64,000 nucleotides of DNA from Escherichia coli (GTDB lineage: Bacteria; Pseudomonadota; Gammaproteobacteria; Enterobacterales; Enterobacteriaceae): assembly GCA_021307345.1 (NCBI GenBank), contig CP089930.1, positions 62,001 to 126,000 of the forward strand. The letters run 5' to 3'. The notes under the pieces were generated by a model. It did not search any database, was not told the origin of the DNA, and saw only the letters and a program-made list of their open reading frames with translations. Shown one piece after another: positions 33,231-46,177 of the stretch. Within the stretch, counting starts at the first letter, position 1. The number at the start of each line of letters is the position of its first letter. The translations under genes were made by a program, and so were the position numbers.

Positions 33231-34172
33231 TCAGAACAGATTATCGATACTGATGTTGTAGGTCTTACTCACCTTGTCGCTTACCGATTTCATCTGTTGA
33301 ATCATCTTGGTGAGTTTGCGGGCATAATGAGGATCGGTAGCATAGCCCGCGTCCTGTAATGCCTGCGCGCCCTGCTCGGCGCTTGGGGCGGTCGCCACGG
33401 CAGCGTAACGCGGATTACGCGTTAACAGTCCTACATAATCCGACAATGCTTCAAGATAAGAGCTGTAGACCCGAAACTTCGCCTTCACTTTCCTCGCTTC
33501 GCCGTTTTCATATTCGGTAGTGGTAATTTCAGTCACCGCCCCTTTCCAGTTGGCAGAGGCTTTGACGCCAAACAGGTTATAGCTTGGTTCACCATTTTCA
33601 CGACGAATTTGCCGTTGACCCCAGCCTGATTCCAGCGCGGCCTGGGCGAGGATCAGATGATGTGGCACACCGCTTTGCTGGCTTGCCAGTTGGGCGGGCA
33701 ATGAGAGTTGGGCGAGGAATGCTTTACTGTCACCTGGCAGCGAATCATCGTAGTTACGTGGCACGGCTTTTTGCACAAGCTGCGTGAGTGTCTGATTTTG
33801 ATAACGCACCACGGTTTCGAGCGGGAATTTCATCGGTGCCGTTGGCGTCGCTTCATCTGGCAGTGGTTGTTCTGGCGTCATCTGTTTTACCATCATCTCC
33901 GCCAGTCCCAGACCTTTGCCCGCCGTCATCTGTTGGGCAATCTGCTGGTCATACATACTGGTGTAGAGGCGAGTGTGCTCACTACTGAACAGGCCATCTT
34001 TCGGTAGGGCTTCACGCATACTTTTCAGCATCATCTGCACGAACATCCCTTCCACCTGGCGGGCAACCGGACGAATATTTGCCGCCGGATCTTCGCCCGC
34101 TTTCGCTTTCAGATCGTTAAGCGATTGCGCATCCCAGGCGGCACTTGCCAGTAGTTTGCTGTCGCTAATCAT
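33231..34172 (-). CDS. flgJ: Rod cap and peptidoglycan hydrolase FlgJ
   Basis: Two-domain 313-residue protein. The N-terminal part (about 1-150) caps the growing rod in the periplasm; the C-terminal part is a GH73 glucosaminidase with the catalytic Glu in LAQAALESGWGQRQI, which opens the wall for the rod. ATG 34172 shares a base with the flgI stop (TGATG), a coupled junction; ten further upstream codons are open but lie in flgI. Confidence 0.96.
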   Translation of the reverse strand: MISDSKLLASAAWDAQSLNDLKAKAGEDPAANIRPVARQVEGMFVQMMLKSMREALPKDGLFSSEHTRLYTSMYDQQIAQQMTAGKGLGLAEMMVKQMTPEQPLPDEATPTAPMKFPLETVVRYQNQTLTQLVQKAVPRNYDDSLPGDSKAFLAQLSLPAQLASQQSGVPHHLILAQAALESGWGQRQIRRENGEPSYNLFGVKASANWKGAVTEITTTEYENGEARKVKAKFRVYSSYLEALSDYVGLLTRNPRYAAVATAPSAEQGAQALQDAGYATDPHYARKLTKMIQQMKSVSDKVSKTYNISIDNLF

Positions 34173-35269
34173 CAGATGATTTCCAGTTTTGCCCGCAGAC
34201 ATCCCGCGCTTTGCATTGATTGCAGTATGGACATCAGATCCATCGGCGTAGCGCCCAGCGCATTGAGCGCGCGCACCACGTTATTGAGGCTGGCACTAGA
34301 ACGTACGCTTTGCAGCGAACCGCCGCTCTGGCGTAAGTCGATCTGGGTTTGTGGCGTGACAACGGTCTGCCCGCCACCAAACGGTGTGTCTGGTTGACTC
34401 ACGTTAACCTGACGATTTACCGTAACCGAGAGATTCCCCTGTGCTACCGCGCAACTGTCCAGCGTCACTTCACGATTCATCACCACTGAACCAGTACGCG
34501 AGTTAATAATCACTTTGGCGTCCTGCGGGATGACATTAACCTGCATATTCTGGATATCAGCAAGGAAACGCACCTGGGAACTGTTGCCACTCGGCACGCG
34601 TACCTGAATAGTCCGCGCATCTAACGCCGTCGCGTTACCGTATCCACGTGTGCGGTTGATGGTATCGGCAATTTCCTGCGCCATGGTGAAATCTTCCTCA
34701 TTTAGCTGCAAATTGAGGGTATTGCCAGCGCCAAACTGGCTGGGCAATTCGCGCTCAATAATCGCACCATTAGTGATCCGTCCGCCGTTCAGTTGGTTAA
34801 CCTGGACACTGCTGCCCCCCGCCGATGCGCCCGCACCGCCAACCAGAATGTTGCCCTGCGCCAGCGCATACACCTGGCTATCAACGCCCTTAAGCGGTGT
34901 CATCAACAACGTGCCGCCACGCAGACTTTTGGCGTTCCCCATAGAAGAAACCACCACGTCGATGGTTTGCCCCTGGCGACCAAATGGCGGAAGCGACGCC
35001 GTCACCATTACTGCAGCGACGTTTTTTAGCTGCATATTGGTGCCCGTCGGAACGGTAATTCCCAGCTGTGAGAGCATGTTATTAAGCGTTTGTGTGGTAA
35101 ACGGCGTCTGGGTTGTCTGGTCACCGGTGCCATCCAGCCCCACCACCAGACCATAGCCAATCAGTGAGTTTTGCCTTACCCCCTGAACACTGGTGAGATC
35201 GCGAATACGCTCAGCCTGAGCCGCCGTCGTAACCAGTAGAAGAATTAATGCAGAGAGAAATTTAATCAC
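34172..35269 (-). CDS. flgI: Flagellar P-ring protein FlgI
   Basis: Forms the P ring around the rod in the peptidoglycan layer. 365 residues with a Sec signal ([18 protein letters not shown]) and the conserved mature start [25 protein letters not shown]-type region (seen as [20 protein letters not shown]). Two Cys near the C-terminus are available for the disulfide formed by DsbA. Start GTG 35269 is preferred over the adjacent GTG 35272 because it leaves 5 bases to GAGG. FlgA is its chaperone. Confidence 0.96.
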   Translation of the reverse strand: MIKFLSALILLLVTTAAQAERIRDLTSVQGVRQNSLIGYGLVVGLDGTGDQTTQTPFTTQTLNNMLSQLGITVPTGTNMQLKNVAAVMVTASLPPFGRQGQTIDVVVSSMGNAKSLRGGTLLMTPLKGVDSQVYALAQGNILVGGAGASAGGSSVQVNQLNGGRITNGAIIERELPSQFGAGNTLNLQLNEEDFTMAQEIADTINRTRGYGNATALDARTIQVRVPSGNSSQVRFLADIQNMQVNVIPQDAKVIINSRTGSVVMNREVTLDSCAVAQGNLSVTVNRQVNVSQPDTPFGGGQTVVTPQTQIDLRQSGGSLQSVRSSASLNNVVRALNALGATPMDLMSILQSMQSAGCLRAKLEII

Positions 35270-35280
35270 CACAGCCTCAC

Positions 35281-35979
35281 TTACATTGGCGACAGGTTAA
35301 GGAAGAAACGCTGCAACCAGCCCATATTTTGCGCTTCGTTAATGTAGCCATTGCCTACGTATTCAATACGCGCATCCGCCACCTGAGTAGACGGTACGGT
35401 ATTGCTGCCGCTGATAGTGCGTGGATTAACCACGCCAGAGAAGCGAATAAATTCAGTGCCCTGATTAATGGCGATCTGTTTTTCGCCCACTACATGCAGG
35501 TTACCGTTGACCAGCACCTGATCGACCGTCACTGTTAATGTGCCGCTAAAGGTATTGCTGGCATTAGCACCGCCTTTACCGTTGAAACTATTGCCACCAG
35601 AGGCATCGACATCGGCGCGGGCGTTACCAAACAGCCCCTGCAAATAGCGCGGCACAGTATCAAAGCCAAAATTAGTTTTACCGTCACGGCTGGCATTCGC
35701 AGAGGAACTCTTGCTGGCGCTGACGTTCTCCTGCAACACAATGGTCAGCGTGTCACCAATATTGCGCGGTCGGCGATCTTCAAACAGCGGTTGATAGCCA
35801 TAGTTAATCGGCTGGGCAGACTGAAAAATTGAACCGTTGGCAACGGGCGTCGGGCCGGGAACCGGCTGTGCACTGGTCGCCCCCTGCACCAGCGGCGTGG
35901 AGGGTATCCAGGCACAGCCGGATAGTGAAAGCACCAACAAGCTGGAAATGGCGTAAGTATGCACAGCGTTTTTTTGCAT
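35281..35979 (-). CDS. flgH: Flagellar L-ring lipoprotein FlgH
   Basis: Builds the L ring in the outer membrane. The 232-residue precursor has a lipoprotein signal with [10 protein letters not shown] (Cys about residue 22) and the family regions [20 protein letters not shown] and ending [16 protein letters not shown] 35979 (MQKNAVHTY) gives the known length; the open frame runs 14 codons further up. It precedes flgI by 11 bp. Confidence 0.96.
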   Translation of the reverse strand: MQKNAVHTYAISSLLVLSLSGCAWIPSTPLVQGATSAQPVPGPTPVANGSIFQSAQPINYGYQPLFEDRRPRNIGDTLTIVLQENVSASKSSSANASRDGKTNFGFDTVPRYLQGLFGNARADVDASGGNSFNGKGGANASNTFSGTLTVTVDQVLVNGNLHVVGEKQIAINQGTEFIRFSGVVNPRTISGSNTVPSTQVADARIEYVGNGYINEAQNMGWLQRFFLNLSPM

Positions 35980-36030
35980 GGCTATCATCTTCAAAATCAG
36001 TAAACCGGTGAGAGTCCCCACCGGTATGCC

Positions 36031-36909
<879 letters not shown>

Positions 36910-36950
36910 ATAGTCCGCGCGCTTTTATTGCAATGTCATCAATCGTTGAA

Positions 36951-37706
36951 TTAACTCATCGACAGCAGTTGATTGGCACGCCCCGCGTTATCATCGACGC
37001 TGCTGATCACCTTCATCTGCATTTCAAAACGCCGCGCGCTGGCAATCATGTCGCTCATTGCCGAAACGGCATTGACGTTACTGCCTTCCAGAACGCCCGA
37101 CATCACACGCAACGTCGGGTCAGCCTGCAGCACCGTGCCACGCGTTGCCTGGCTTTCCGCATTTAAACGAAAAATACCGTCATCACCACGCTGTACTTCA
37201 CTACCCGTGGCTTTCACCAGTTTCAGACGCCCCACTGGCGCGACGGTATTTGCCGGATCGCCGGGATTCCGCGCCGAAATCGTGCCATCGGCGGCAATCG
37301 TGATTTCTGCCCCTTCCGGTACAGCAATCGGTCCCGCCTCGCCAATCACCGGATGCCCCTGAATCGTCAGTTGCCCGGTGGGATCAACCTGGATGCTGCC
37401 GTTACGCGTATACCCTTCGCTACCGTCAATAGTCTGCACGGCCAGCCAGCCGTCCTGCTGTAATGCGACGTCCAGCGGGCGCGAGGTGTAATCCATCTTG
37501 CCGGGAGTCATGTCTGCACCCGGCGTTGACGCGGTCACCAGCGTACGCGTGGGCAGAGAAAGCCCTTCCACCGGCACCGCACGTAAGGCGTTTAACTGCG
37601 CGCGAAAACCCGGTGTCGAGGCATTTGCCAGATTACTGGCGGTCACCGCCTGCTGATTCAGCGTCTGGCTGGCGGCGCCCATTGCGGTATAGATTGCGTG
37701 ATCCAT
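36951..37706 (-). CDS. flgF: Flagellar proximal rod protein FlgF
   Basis: Rod component. 251 residues, with the axial N-terminus (DHAIYTAMGAASQTLNQQAV, NLANASTPGFRAQLNA) and the C-terminal coil VSAMSDMIASARRFEMQMK; central GYTRNGSIQVDPTGQL motif. It follows flgE by 19 bp. Confidence 0.97.
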   Translation of the reverse strand: MDHAIYTAMGAASQTLNQQAVTASNLANASTPGFRAQLNALRAVPVEGLSLPTRTLVTASTPGADMTPGKMDYTSRPLDVALQQDGWLAVQTIDGSEGYTRNGSIQVDPTGQLTIQGHPVIGEAGPIAVPEGAEITIAADGTISARNPGDPANTVAPVGRLKLVKATGSEVQRGDDGIFRLNAESQATRGTVLQADPTLRVMSGVLEGSNVNAVSAMSDMIASARRFEMQMKVISSVDDNAGRANQLLSMS

Positions 37707-37725
37707 TGAGCTATTCCGTCAGCAA

Positions 37726-38931
37726 TTAGCGTAAGTTAACCAGCGTGTTAAGGATCTGATCCTGGGTTTTGATGGTCTGAGCATTGGACTGATAGTTACG
37801 CTGGGCGACAATCATATTGACCAGTTCTTTGCTGAGATCGACGTTGGACGCTTCCAGCGCGCCGTTGGTCAGACTGCCAAAATTACCCGTTCCGGCAGTC
37901 CCCAGCAGCGCCACACCAGAAGATTGCGTCGCAGACCAGACGTTATCGCCTTCGGAAGCCAGCCCTTCGTTGTTAGCGAAGTTTGCCAGCACAATCTGCC
38001 CCAGCAACTGGGTTTGTTCGTTGGAATAGTTACCGACTACCGTGCCGTCATCGTTGATTTGATAGCTCACCAAATCGCCAGGTTTGTAGCCATCCTGCGT
38101 GGTTGCCACAATGTTGTTTGCGCCGGTGTTTTGCTGCATAGAATTGAGGAAACTTAACGAGAATGAGGCAGGATCTGCGCCATTGATTGCGCCGGTGGTA
38201 ATGTTCGCTGTCCCCCCCGAAGTCAATATGCCATTGGCATTAAACGCTAGCGTCGTTGCGTGGTTCGCTGTGCCTGTTGGATCACTGCTGTCCTGGGTAT
38301 AAACATCCCAGTTATTATCCCCGGTCTTCACAAAGTAGACGCTCATGTCATGAGCATTCCCCTGACTATCGAAAACAGTCACCGAGCCTTTTTTGTTATA
38401 GCTATCCGCATTACTGGCATCAAAGGTAGTCACCGACGGAAGCGGATCACTGGAGTTCAGGTTGATCTGCATCGACGCCGTGGTGGTGGTTTTTGCCGCC
38501 ATCAGGGTATTTGGAATCGAAATATTGGTCGGATTCGCCCCTTGCTGAATGGTCGGCGGCGTGCCGGTTGCCGGATAACCTGTCAACTGTAAACCTTGCA
38601 TATTCACCAGGTTGCGGTTTTCATCGAGTTTGAATTGCCCGTTACGGCTATAAAACACCGAGCCGTTGCTGTCTACCAGGCGAAAAAAACCGTTCTGGCT
38701 GATAGCAACGTCAAGACCACGTCCGGTATTGGTGGTCGTGCCATCGGTAAAATCCTGGGTGATGCCAGCAACTTTTACTCCCAGTCCCACTTTAGAACCC
38801 GCGAACATATCAGCAAATGAAGCCGTGCCGGATTTAAAGCCATAGGTGGCGGAGTTGGCGATATTGTTGCCAATGACATCGAGGTTGGTGGCGGCAGCGT
38901 TTAATCCGCTTACCGCTTGAGAAAAGGCCAT
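37726..38931 (-). CDS. flgE: Flagellar hook protein FlgE
   Basis: Subunit of the universal-joint hook. 401 residues: N-terminal coil (SQAVSGLNAAATNLDVIGNN, SATYGFKSGTASFADMFAG), the conserved D1/Dc ends, and outer domains in the middle. The end LSKELVNMIVAQRNYQSNAQ matches K-12 as I recall. Residues about 215-250 (SDPTGTANHATTLAFNANGI, then LTSGGTANITTGAING) differ from the K-12 version in my memory, consistent with a variable surface domain, and the protein is one residue shorter. It follows flgD by 24 bp. Confidence 0.97.
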   Translation of the reverse strand: MAFSQAVSGLNAAATNLDVIGNNIANSATYGFKSGTASFADMFAGSKVGLGVKVAGITQDFTDGTTTNTGRGLDVAISQNGFFRLVDSNGSVFYSRNGQFKLDENRNLVNMQGLQLTGYPATGTPPTIQQGANPTNISIPNTLMAAKTTTTASMQINLNSSDPLPSVTTFDASNADSYNKKGSVTVFDSQGNAHDMSVYFVKTGDNNWDVYTQDSSDPTGTANHATTLAFNANGILTSGGTANITTGAINGADPASFSLSFLNSMQQNTGANNIVATTQDGYKPGDLVSYQINDDGTVVGNYSNEQTQLLGQIVLANFANNEGLASEGDNVWSATQSSGVALLGTAGTGNFGSLTNGALEASNVDLSKELVNMIVAQRNYQSNAQTIKTQDQILNTLVNLR

Positions 38932-38955
38932 GACTGACTCCTGAAATGTGAAGGC

Positions 38956-39651
38956 TTAGATTATCTGCCGTACTTCGTCGAGCGTGGTGGTGCCGTAAGT
39001 ACCAAGATCCAGCGTATTCCCGTTGTTGCCGCGAATCACGCCCTGTACCAGAGCAAACTGCAGCGGTTGAGCCACTAACTGCGTACCACCATTACTGGCG
39101 CTAATCGCCACGTTATAAGAACCATTTGGAGCGGTTGTGCCATCAGTTAACGTACCGTCCCAGGTGAAACTGTGGACGCCGGCGGTCAGTTCACCGATAT
39201 CAATAGTGCGCACAACCGCGCCGTTTTTATCAGTGATAGTGGCAGTGACTTTGTCTGCCGCCTGTTGCAGTTCAACACCGAACGGTGTGGTCGTGGTTAC
39301 CGCACCTTCTTCACTGCCGGTTCCGGCAAGAATAGTGGTGCCGGGGATCATCACACCGTGACCAATCAGGTTACTGGCCTGTAGCGACTGACTGTTGTCT
39401 ATCTGCCCGGAAATCGAACCGAGCGTAGTATTGAGTTTTTCAATCCCACTGACCGTGCTGATTTGCGCCAGTTGCGACGTCAGCTCGTTGTTTTCCATTG
39501 GATTGGTCGGGTCCTGGTTTTTTAGTTGTGCCACCAGCAAGGTCAGAAAACTGCTTTGTAAATCTGCGGCGTTACTGCCCGTGATCGAACTACTGCTGGT
39601 AGAGCTGACGCCGGTATTTGTCGGATCGGTGGTGGTTACCGCAATGGACAT
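38956..39651 (-). CDS. flgD: Flagellar hook cap FlgD
   Basis: Scaffold at the tip of the growing hook. The 231-residue protein has the family N-terminal region LQSSFLTLLVAQLKNQDPTN and NNELTSQLAQISTVSGIEKL, then a beta-rich C-terminal FlgD Ig-like and tudor-like part (VHSFTWDGTLTDGTTAPNGS). It is cleared when the hook is finished and replaced by FlgK. Follows flgC by 11 bp. Confidence 0.96.
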   Translation of the reverse strand: MSIAVTTTDPTNTGVSSTSSSSITGSNAADLQSSFLTLLVAQLKNQDPTNPMENNELTSQLAQISTVSGIEKLNTTLGSISGQIDNSQSLQASNLIGHGVMIPGTTILAGTGSEEGAVTTTTPFGVELQQAADKVTATITDKNGAVVRTIDIGELTAGVHSFTWDGTLTDGTTAPNGSYNVAISASNGGTQLVAQPLQFALVQGVIRGNNGNTLDLGTYGTTTLDEVRQII

Positions 39652-39662
39652 GGCTTTCTCCT

Positions 39663-40067
39663 TTATTGACCGAGCGTGAGGGTTTTCAGCATCATGCTTT
39701 TCACCGTGTTAAGCACTTCCACGTTGGCCTGATAGCTGCGCGACGCCGACATGGTGTTAACCATCTCCCCGACAACATCAACGTTTGGCATTTTCACGTA
39801 GCCCTTCGCGTCCGCCAGCGGATTACCCGGCTCATAAACCAGTTTGTCCGGAGCCTGACTTTCAATAACATCGGCAACCTTTACGCCGCCCGTAGCAGCG
39901 CCTGGCGCGGCGTTCACCTGGAACACCACCTGTTTTGCCCGATAAGGTTGTCCGTCTGGGCCAGTCACACTGTCGGCATTAGCCAGATTACTGGCCGCCA
40001 CGTTCAGACGCTGGGACTGAGCAGTTAACGCCGATCCGGCGATATCAAAAATATTCAGCAGTGCCAT
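39663..40067 (-). CDS. flgC: Flagellar proximal rod protein FlgC
   Basis: Rod component of 134 residues with the axial motif [20 protein letters not shown] at the N-terminus and coil [20 protein letters not shown] at the C-terminus. It follows flgB by 3 bp. Confidence 0.97.
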
Positions 40068-40070
40068 CCG

Positions 40071-40487
40071 TTAATTTCCGCTCTGTAAAACGTTCATCAT
40101 GCCTTTGATTTGCCCACTCAACGCACTAAGGCTCATCTGGTATTGCAGGCTGTTATCGGCAAACTGGGTACGTTCGCGATCCATATCGACGGTATTGCCG
40201 TCCAGCGAAGGCTGATCCGGAATACGGTATTGCAGTTCTGTGGAAGGAGGCGTCAGCGCCTGCGCCGGAATGTGTTGCGTTGAGGTCATGGTCAGCGCAA
40301 CCACGCTGGTTTCATCTCGTCCACGCTGCATCACTTTTTTAAGTTCACTGGCAAAATCTATATCGCGCGCCTGATAACCAGGGGTATCAGCATTGGCGAT
40401 ATTTGCCGCCAGCACTTCCTGACGCTGGGCGCGCAGATTGAGCGCCTCTTGTTGAAAACGTAAGGCGGCGTCGAGCTTATCGAGCAT
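40071..40487 (-). CDS. flgB: Flagellar proximal rod protein FlgB
   Basis: First gene of the flgBCDEFGHIJ operon; proximal rod subunit exported early. 138 residues with [20 protein letters not shown] at the N-terminus and a C-terminal coil ([20 protein letters not shown]). It is divergent from flgA, with about 153 bp of shared class 2 control region. Confidence 0.97.
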   Translation of the reverse strand: MLDKLDAALRFQQEALNLRAQRQEVLAANIANADTPGYQARDIDFASELKKVMQRGRDETSVVALTMTSTQHIPAQALTPPSTELQYRIPDQPSLDGNTVDMDRERTQFADNSLQYQMSLSALSGQIKGMMNVLQSGN

Positions 40488-40640
40488 ATCTCCTCCGCAG
40501 GTATCAAAATTCTGCCGTCAGCTTAAAGGCTTTACGCGTGCGTTATCGGCGGAATAAACGCAAAATGGGTCGCTATTTATGCCGTTGATGGTCACAGCGC
40601 GCGGGTACAATTTGGCCTGTAGAAATGGCTGGAGGTGAAA
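40488..40640. promoter_or_regulatory. Divergent flgB / flgA class 2 promoter region
   Basis: The spacer between the flgBCDEFGHIJ and flgAMN operons. In E. coli FlhD4C2 binds here to activate both sides. I do not pin the FlhDC boxes, which are degenerate, so only the region is given. Confidence 0.75.
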
Positions 40641-41300
40641 ATGCTGGCAATGAAGCGTTGTATGGCGATCATCGCGATACTGTTCAGTCCGCTGAGTGCG
40701 GCTGGCGATCTCACATCACAATTGCAAACCTTTTTTGCCGCACAACTGGCAGGACTGAGTGATGAAGTCCGGGTCTCTATTCGTACTGCGCCCCATTTAC
40801 TGCCTCCGTGTGAACAGCCATTGCTGTCGATGACCAGCAATTCCCGCCTGTGGGGCAATGTGAATGTGCTGGCGCGCTGCGGCAACGACAAACGATATTT
40901 GCAGGTTAATGTGCAGGCCACGGGAAATTATGTGGTTGCTGCGATGCCCGTTGTGCGTGGGGGAAAACTGGAATCTGGCAGTGTCAAACTAAAACGCGGA
41001 CGGCTGGATACCTTACCGCCGCGTACTGTGCTGGATGTCAATCAACTTGTTGATGCCGTCAGCCTGCGCGATCTGGCGCCCGAACAGCCTGTACAGCTAA
41101 CTATGCTGCGCCAGGCCTGGCGAGTCAAAGCCGGTCAACGCGTCAATGTGATTGCCAGCGGGGAGGGATTCAGCGCCAATGCTGAAGGTCAGGCACTGAA
41201 CAATGCCGCCGTCGCGCAAAATGCCCGTGTCCGCATGGTGTCGGGTCAGGTGGTCAGTGGCGTGGTGGATGCTGATGGGAATATTCTTATAAACCTGTAA
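40641..41300 (+). CDS. flgA: Flagellar P-ring assembly chaperone FlgA
   Basis: Periplasmic chaperone for FlgI. The 219-residue protein has a Sec signal (AMKRCMAIIAILFSPLSAAG) and a C-terminal SAF-like domain (VKAGQRVNVIASGEGFSANA, RMVSGQVVSGVVD). ATG 40641 is five bases from GGAGG; an in-frame GTG two codons up is possible. The N-terminal 40 residues differ from K-12 more than the rest as far as I recall, normal for a signal peptide and its surroundings. Confidence 0.95.
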   Translation: MLAMKRCMAIIAILFSPLSAAGDLTSQLQTFFAAQLAGLSDEVRVSIRTAPHLLPPCEQPLLSMTSNSRLWGNVNVLARCGNDKRYLQVNVQATGNYVVAAMPVVRGGKLESGSVKLKRGRLDTLPPRTVLDVNQLVDAVSLRDLAPEQPVQLTMLRQAWRVKAGQRVNVIASGEGFSANAEGQALNNAAVAQNARVRMVSGQVVSGVVDADGNILINL

Positions 41301-41304
41301 GCTG

Positions 41305-41332
41305 TTAAAGATTGACCGACTATTGCCGATAA
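41305..41332 (+). promoter_or_regulatory. Sigma-28 (FliA) promoter of flgMN
   Basis: TTAAAGAT at 41305-41312, 12-bp spacer, GCCGATAA at 41325-41332, an almost exact class 3 flagellar promoter, 44 bp upstream of flgM. It makes the anti-sigma factor gene dependent on the sigma factor it inhibits. Confidence 0.93.
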
Positions 41333-41375
41333 ATAAGCAACAAATGATAAAAGCGCCCTCAATGAGGAATAAACC

Positions 41376-41669
41376 ATGAGTATTGACCGCACTTCACCTC
41401 TGAAGCCCGTAAGCACCGTTCAGCCACGCGAAAACACTGACGCGCCGGTAGCCAATACCCGCTCGACTAAAACGACCGCAGCCACCAGCACCAACGTCAC
41501 GTTAAGCGATGCGCAGGCAAAATTGATGCAGCCAGGCAGCAGTGATATCAATCTTGAACGCGTAGAAGCGTTGAGACAGGCGATTCGTAACGGTGAGCTA
41601 AAAATGGATATCGGCAAAATTGCCGACGCGCTGATCAGCGAAGTACAACAAGACTTACTGAGTAAATAG
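41376..41669 (+). CDS. flgM: Anti-sigma-28 factor FlgM
   Basis: Holds FliA (sigma-28) inactive until the hook is complete and is then exported through the flagellum. 97 residues, N-terminal part polar and likely disordered ([18 protein letters not shown]), C-terminal helical sigma-binding part ([36 protein letters not shown]). It is followed by flgN after 4 bp. Confidence 0.97.
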   Translation: MSIDRTSPLKPVSTVQPRENTDAPVANTRSTKTTAATSTNVTLSDAQAKLMQPGSSDINLERVEALRQAIRNGELKMDIGKIADALISEVQQDLLSK

Positions 41670-41673
41670 GCTT

Positions 41674-42090
41674 ATGACGCGTCTTGCAGAGATCCTCGAC
41701 CAGATGTCCGCAGTGCTTAACGAGCTTAAAATGGTGATGGATCAAGAGCAACAACATCTCTCTATGGGGCAGATCAACGGCAGCCAGTTGCAATGGACTA
41801 CAGAACAAAAAAGCTCACTGCTGGCAACGCTGGATTACCTTGAGCAGTTACGTCGGCAAACACTGGATACTGTAAACAGCGACGAGATCGCACAGCGATG
41901 GCAGGAAATTACCGTGAAAACGCAGCAACTGCGCCAGTTAAATCAACATAACGGCTGGCTTCTGGAAGGACAGATTGAGCGCAATCAACAGGCGCTGGAG
42001 ATGCTGAAACCGCATCAGGAACCGACGCTGTACGGGGCTAACGGTCAAACCTCAACGTCCCATCGCGGCAGTAAAAAGATATCTATCTGA
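41674..42090 (+). CDS. flgN: Export chaperone FlgN for FlgK and FlgL
   Basis: Cytosolic chaperone that delivers FlgK and FlgL to the flagellar export gate. The 138-residue protein is largely helical and Gln/Leu/Glu-rich (ILDQMSAVLNELKMVMDQEQ, QRWQEITVKTQQLRQLNQHN), the usual coiled-coil form. It ends before a hairpin shared with convergent murJ. Confidence 0.96.
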   Translation: MTRLAEILDQMSAVLNELKMVMDQEQQHLSMGQINGSQLQWTTEQKSSLLATLDYLEQLRRQTLDTVNSDEIAQRWQEITVKTQQLRQLNQHNGWLLEGQIERNQQALEMLKPHQEPTLYGANGQTSTSHRGSKKISI

Positions 42091-42099
42091 AGATTTTCT

Positions 42100-42120
42100 C
42101 CGGCCTGCAATGCAGGCCGG
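42100..42120. terminator. Hairpin between convergent flgN and murJ
   Basis: Perfect inverted repeat CCGGCCTGC / GCAGGCCGG with a three-base loop. T runs on either side are short, so termination strength is uncertain, but its position between the ends of two operons supports this role. Confidence 0.6.
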
Positions 42121-42129
42121 AACGCATTA

Positions 42130-43752
<1,623 letters not shown>

Positions 43753-43774
43753 CTACCGCCAGATGTTACAGGGT

Positions 43775-44698
43775 TTATTCACTCATCGCGTCGCGCCAGA
43801 TCTTGTCAACGATGCGCTGCGCCAGCACAGCCTGTTCACCGGCGGTTTGCGGAACTGTCTGATTTTGCACGCATTCAATGAAGTGACGTGCGCAACCAAC
43901 AAATCCACGCTGCTCAAGGGTACTCTGCCAGCCTGGAATCGGTTTATGCACTACCCCCTGCCCGCGCTCCTCACGCCATTCACGCATATCCGTAATGTCG
44001 ATGAGCGCACCGTCAGTCACGGCCTGCACGGCTTCACGCTGACTTCCGGCACGGCGATGCATACTGGTGGTAATCTGCAAAGAACCCGCAGAAAAATGGT
44101 GCTCGGCAAATAGCATTTCGCCAGCGTCGTTAGTCAGTAGTGTGCCGCCATCCAGAGAGGCTTTGCCGCCAGACAACCACAGCGCGGTATCCACCACATG
44201 CAGATAATCATCCAGCAACGTGAAATAAAGATCGTGCGGCCCGACACTATTGCTACGATGCTTATCCATTCTTAGCGAGGCCGCCGTAGCGAGTTGCGTT
44301 TTTAACTCACAGTAGAGCGGTGCGAAACGGCGGTTAAAACCGACCATCAGGGTGAGTTTTTTCCGTGCTGCCAGTTCCACCAGCCGCTCGGCATCACGCA
44401 GATTTTCCGCCAGCGGTTTATCAACACAAACATGCACCCCCGCATTTAACAGCGCACTGACAACCTCAAAGTGGCTGGCAGTGCTTGAATGCACGAAAAC
44501 CGCATCGCAACTGGCGGCGAGGCTGGATAACGAATCAGCGTAGGGAATGCGCCAGCTTTCACAAACTGGCAGGGCTTTCTCACGCGTTGGCGACCACGCG
44601 CCTTGTAACGTCCAGTCTGATGCTGCCGCCAGCACCGGTAACCACGCTTTTTGCGCGATGCCGCCTAATCCCACTACGCCGATACGTAATTTTTTCAC
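43775..44698 (-). CDS. mviM: Gfo/Idh/MocA-family oxidoreductase MviM (YceM)
   Basis: 307-residue NAD(P)-dependent dehydrogenase of unknown substrate. N-terminal Rossmann motif GVVGLGGIAQKAW, family signature CVDKPLAENLRDAE, where Asp-Lys-Pro replaces the usual Glu-Lys-Pro, and a C-terminal beta domain with GPHDLYFTLLDDYLHVVDTA. Start is GTG 44698, one base after the yceH stop, so the two genes are coupled. The name comes from a Salmonella virulence locus, but no function in virulence is shown by the sequence. Confidence 0.93.
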   Translation of the reverse strand: MKKLRIGVVGLGGIAQKAWLPVLAAASDWTLQGAWSPTREKALPVCESWRIPYADSLSSLAASCDAVFVHSSTASHFEVVSALLNAGVHVCVDKPLAENLRDAERLVELAARKKLTLMVGFNRRFAPLYCELKTQLATAASLRMDKHRSNSVGPHDLYFTLLDDYLHVVDTALWLSGGKASLDGGTLLTNDAGEMLFAEHHFSAGSLQITTSMHRRAGSQREAVQAVTDGALIDITDMREWREERGQGVVHKPIPGWQSTLEQRGFVGCARHFIECVQNQTVPQTAGEQAVLAQRIVDKIWRDAMSE

Positions 44699-44699
44699 T

Positions 44700-45942
<1,243 letters not shown>

Positions 45943-46101
45943 TCTATACCTACTCCTTCCCGTAACGTCTTTAATACGCTGTAAGTATTACTATACCTGC
46001 GCAACCAGAGCCTGTGAAAAGTCCAAAATGCCATTTCCTGCATTATTCACATATTTGATAAAAACTCTCTATCAAAGAGGGCTTTCGATAAAAAAATATT
46101 G

Positions 46102-46171
46102 TCCCGGGAATTGTGGGAAAAGTATTAGCGACCATGCAGAATAGAAAGTGCTCATCTTTTATTTCCCGGGA
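46102..46171 (+). promoter_or_regulatory. Two TCCCGGGA palindromes upstream of mdtH
   Basis: The octamer TCCCGGGA occurs at 46102-46109 and again at 46164-46171, the second touching the mdtH ribosome-binding site. Because the octamer is self-complementary the two copies could pair in the mRNA over 9 bp and cover the ribosome site. Whether transcription starts far enough upstream is not known. Confidence 0.35.
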
Positions 46172-46177
46172 GGGGAA

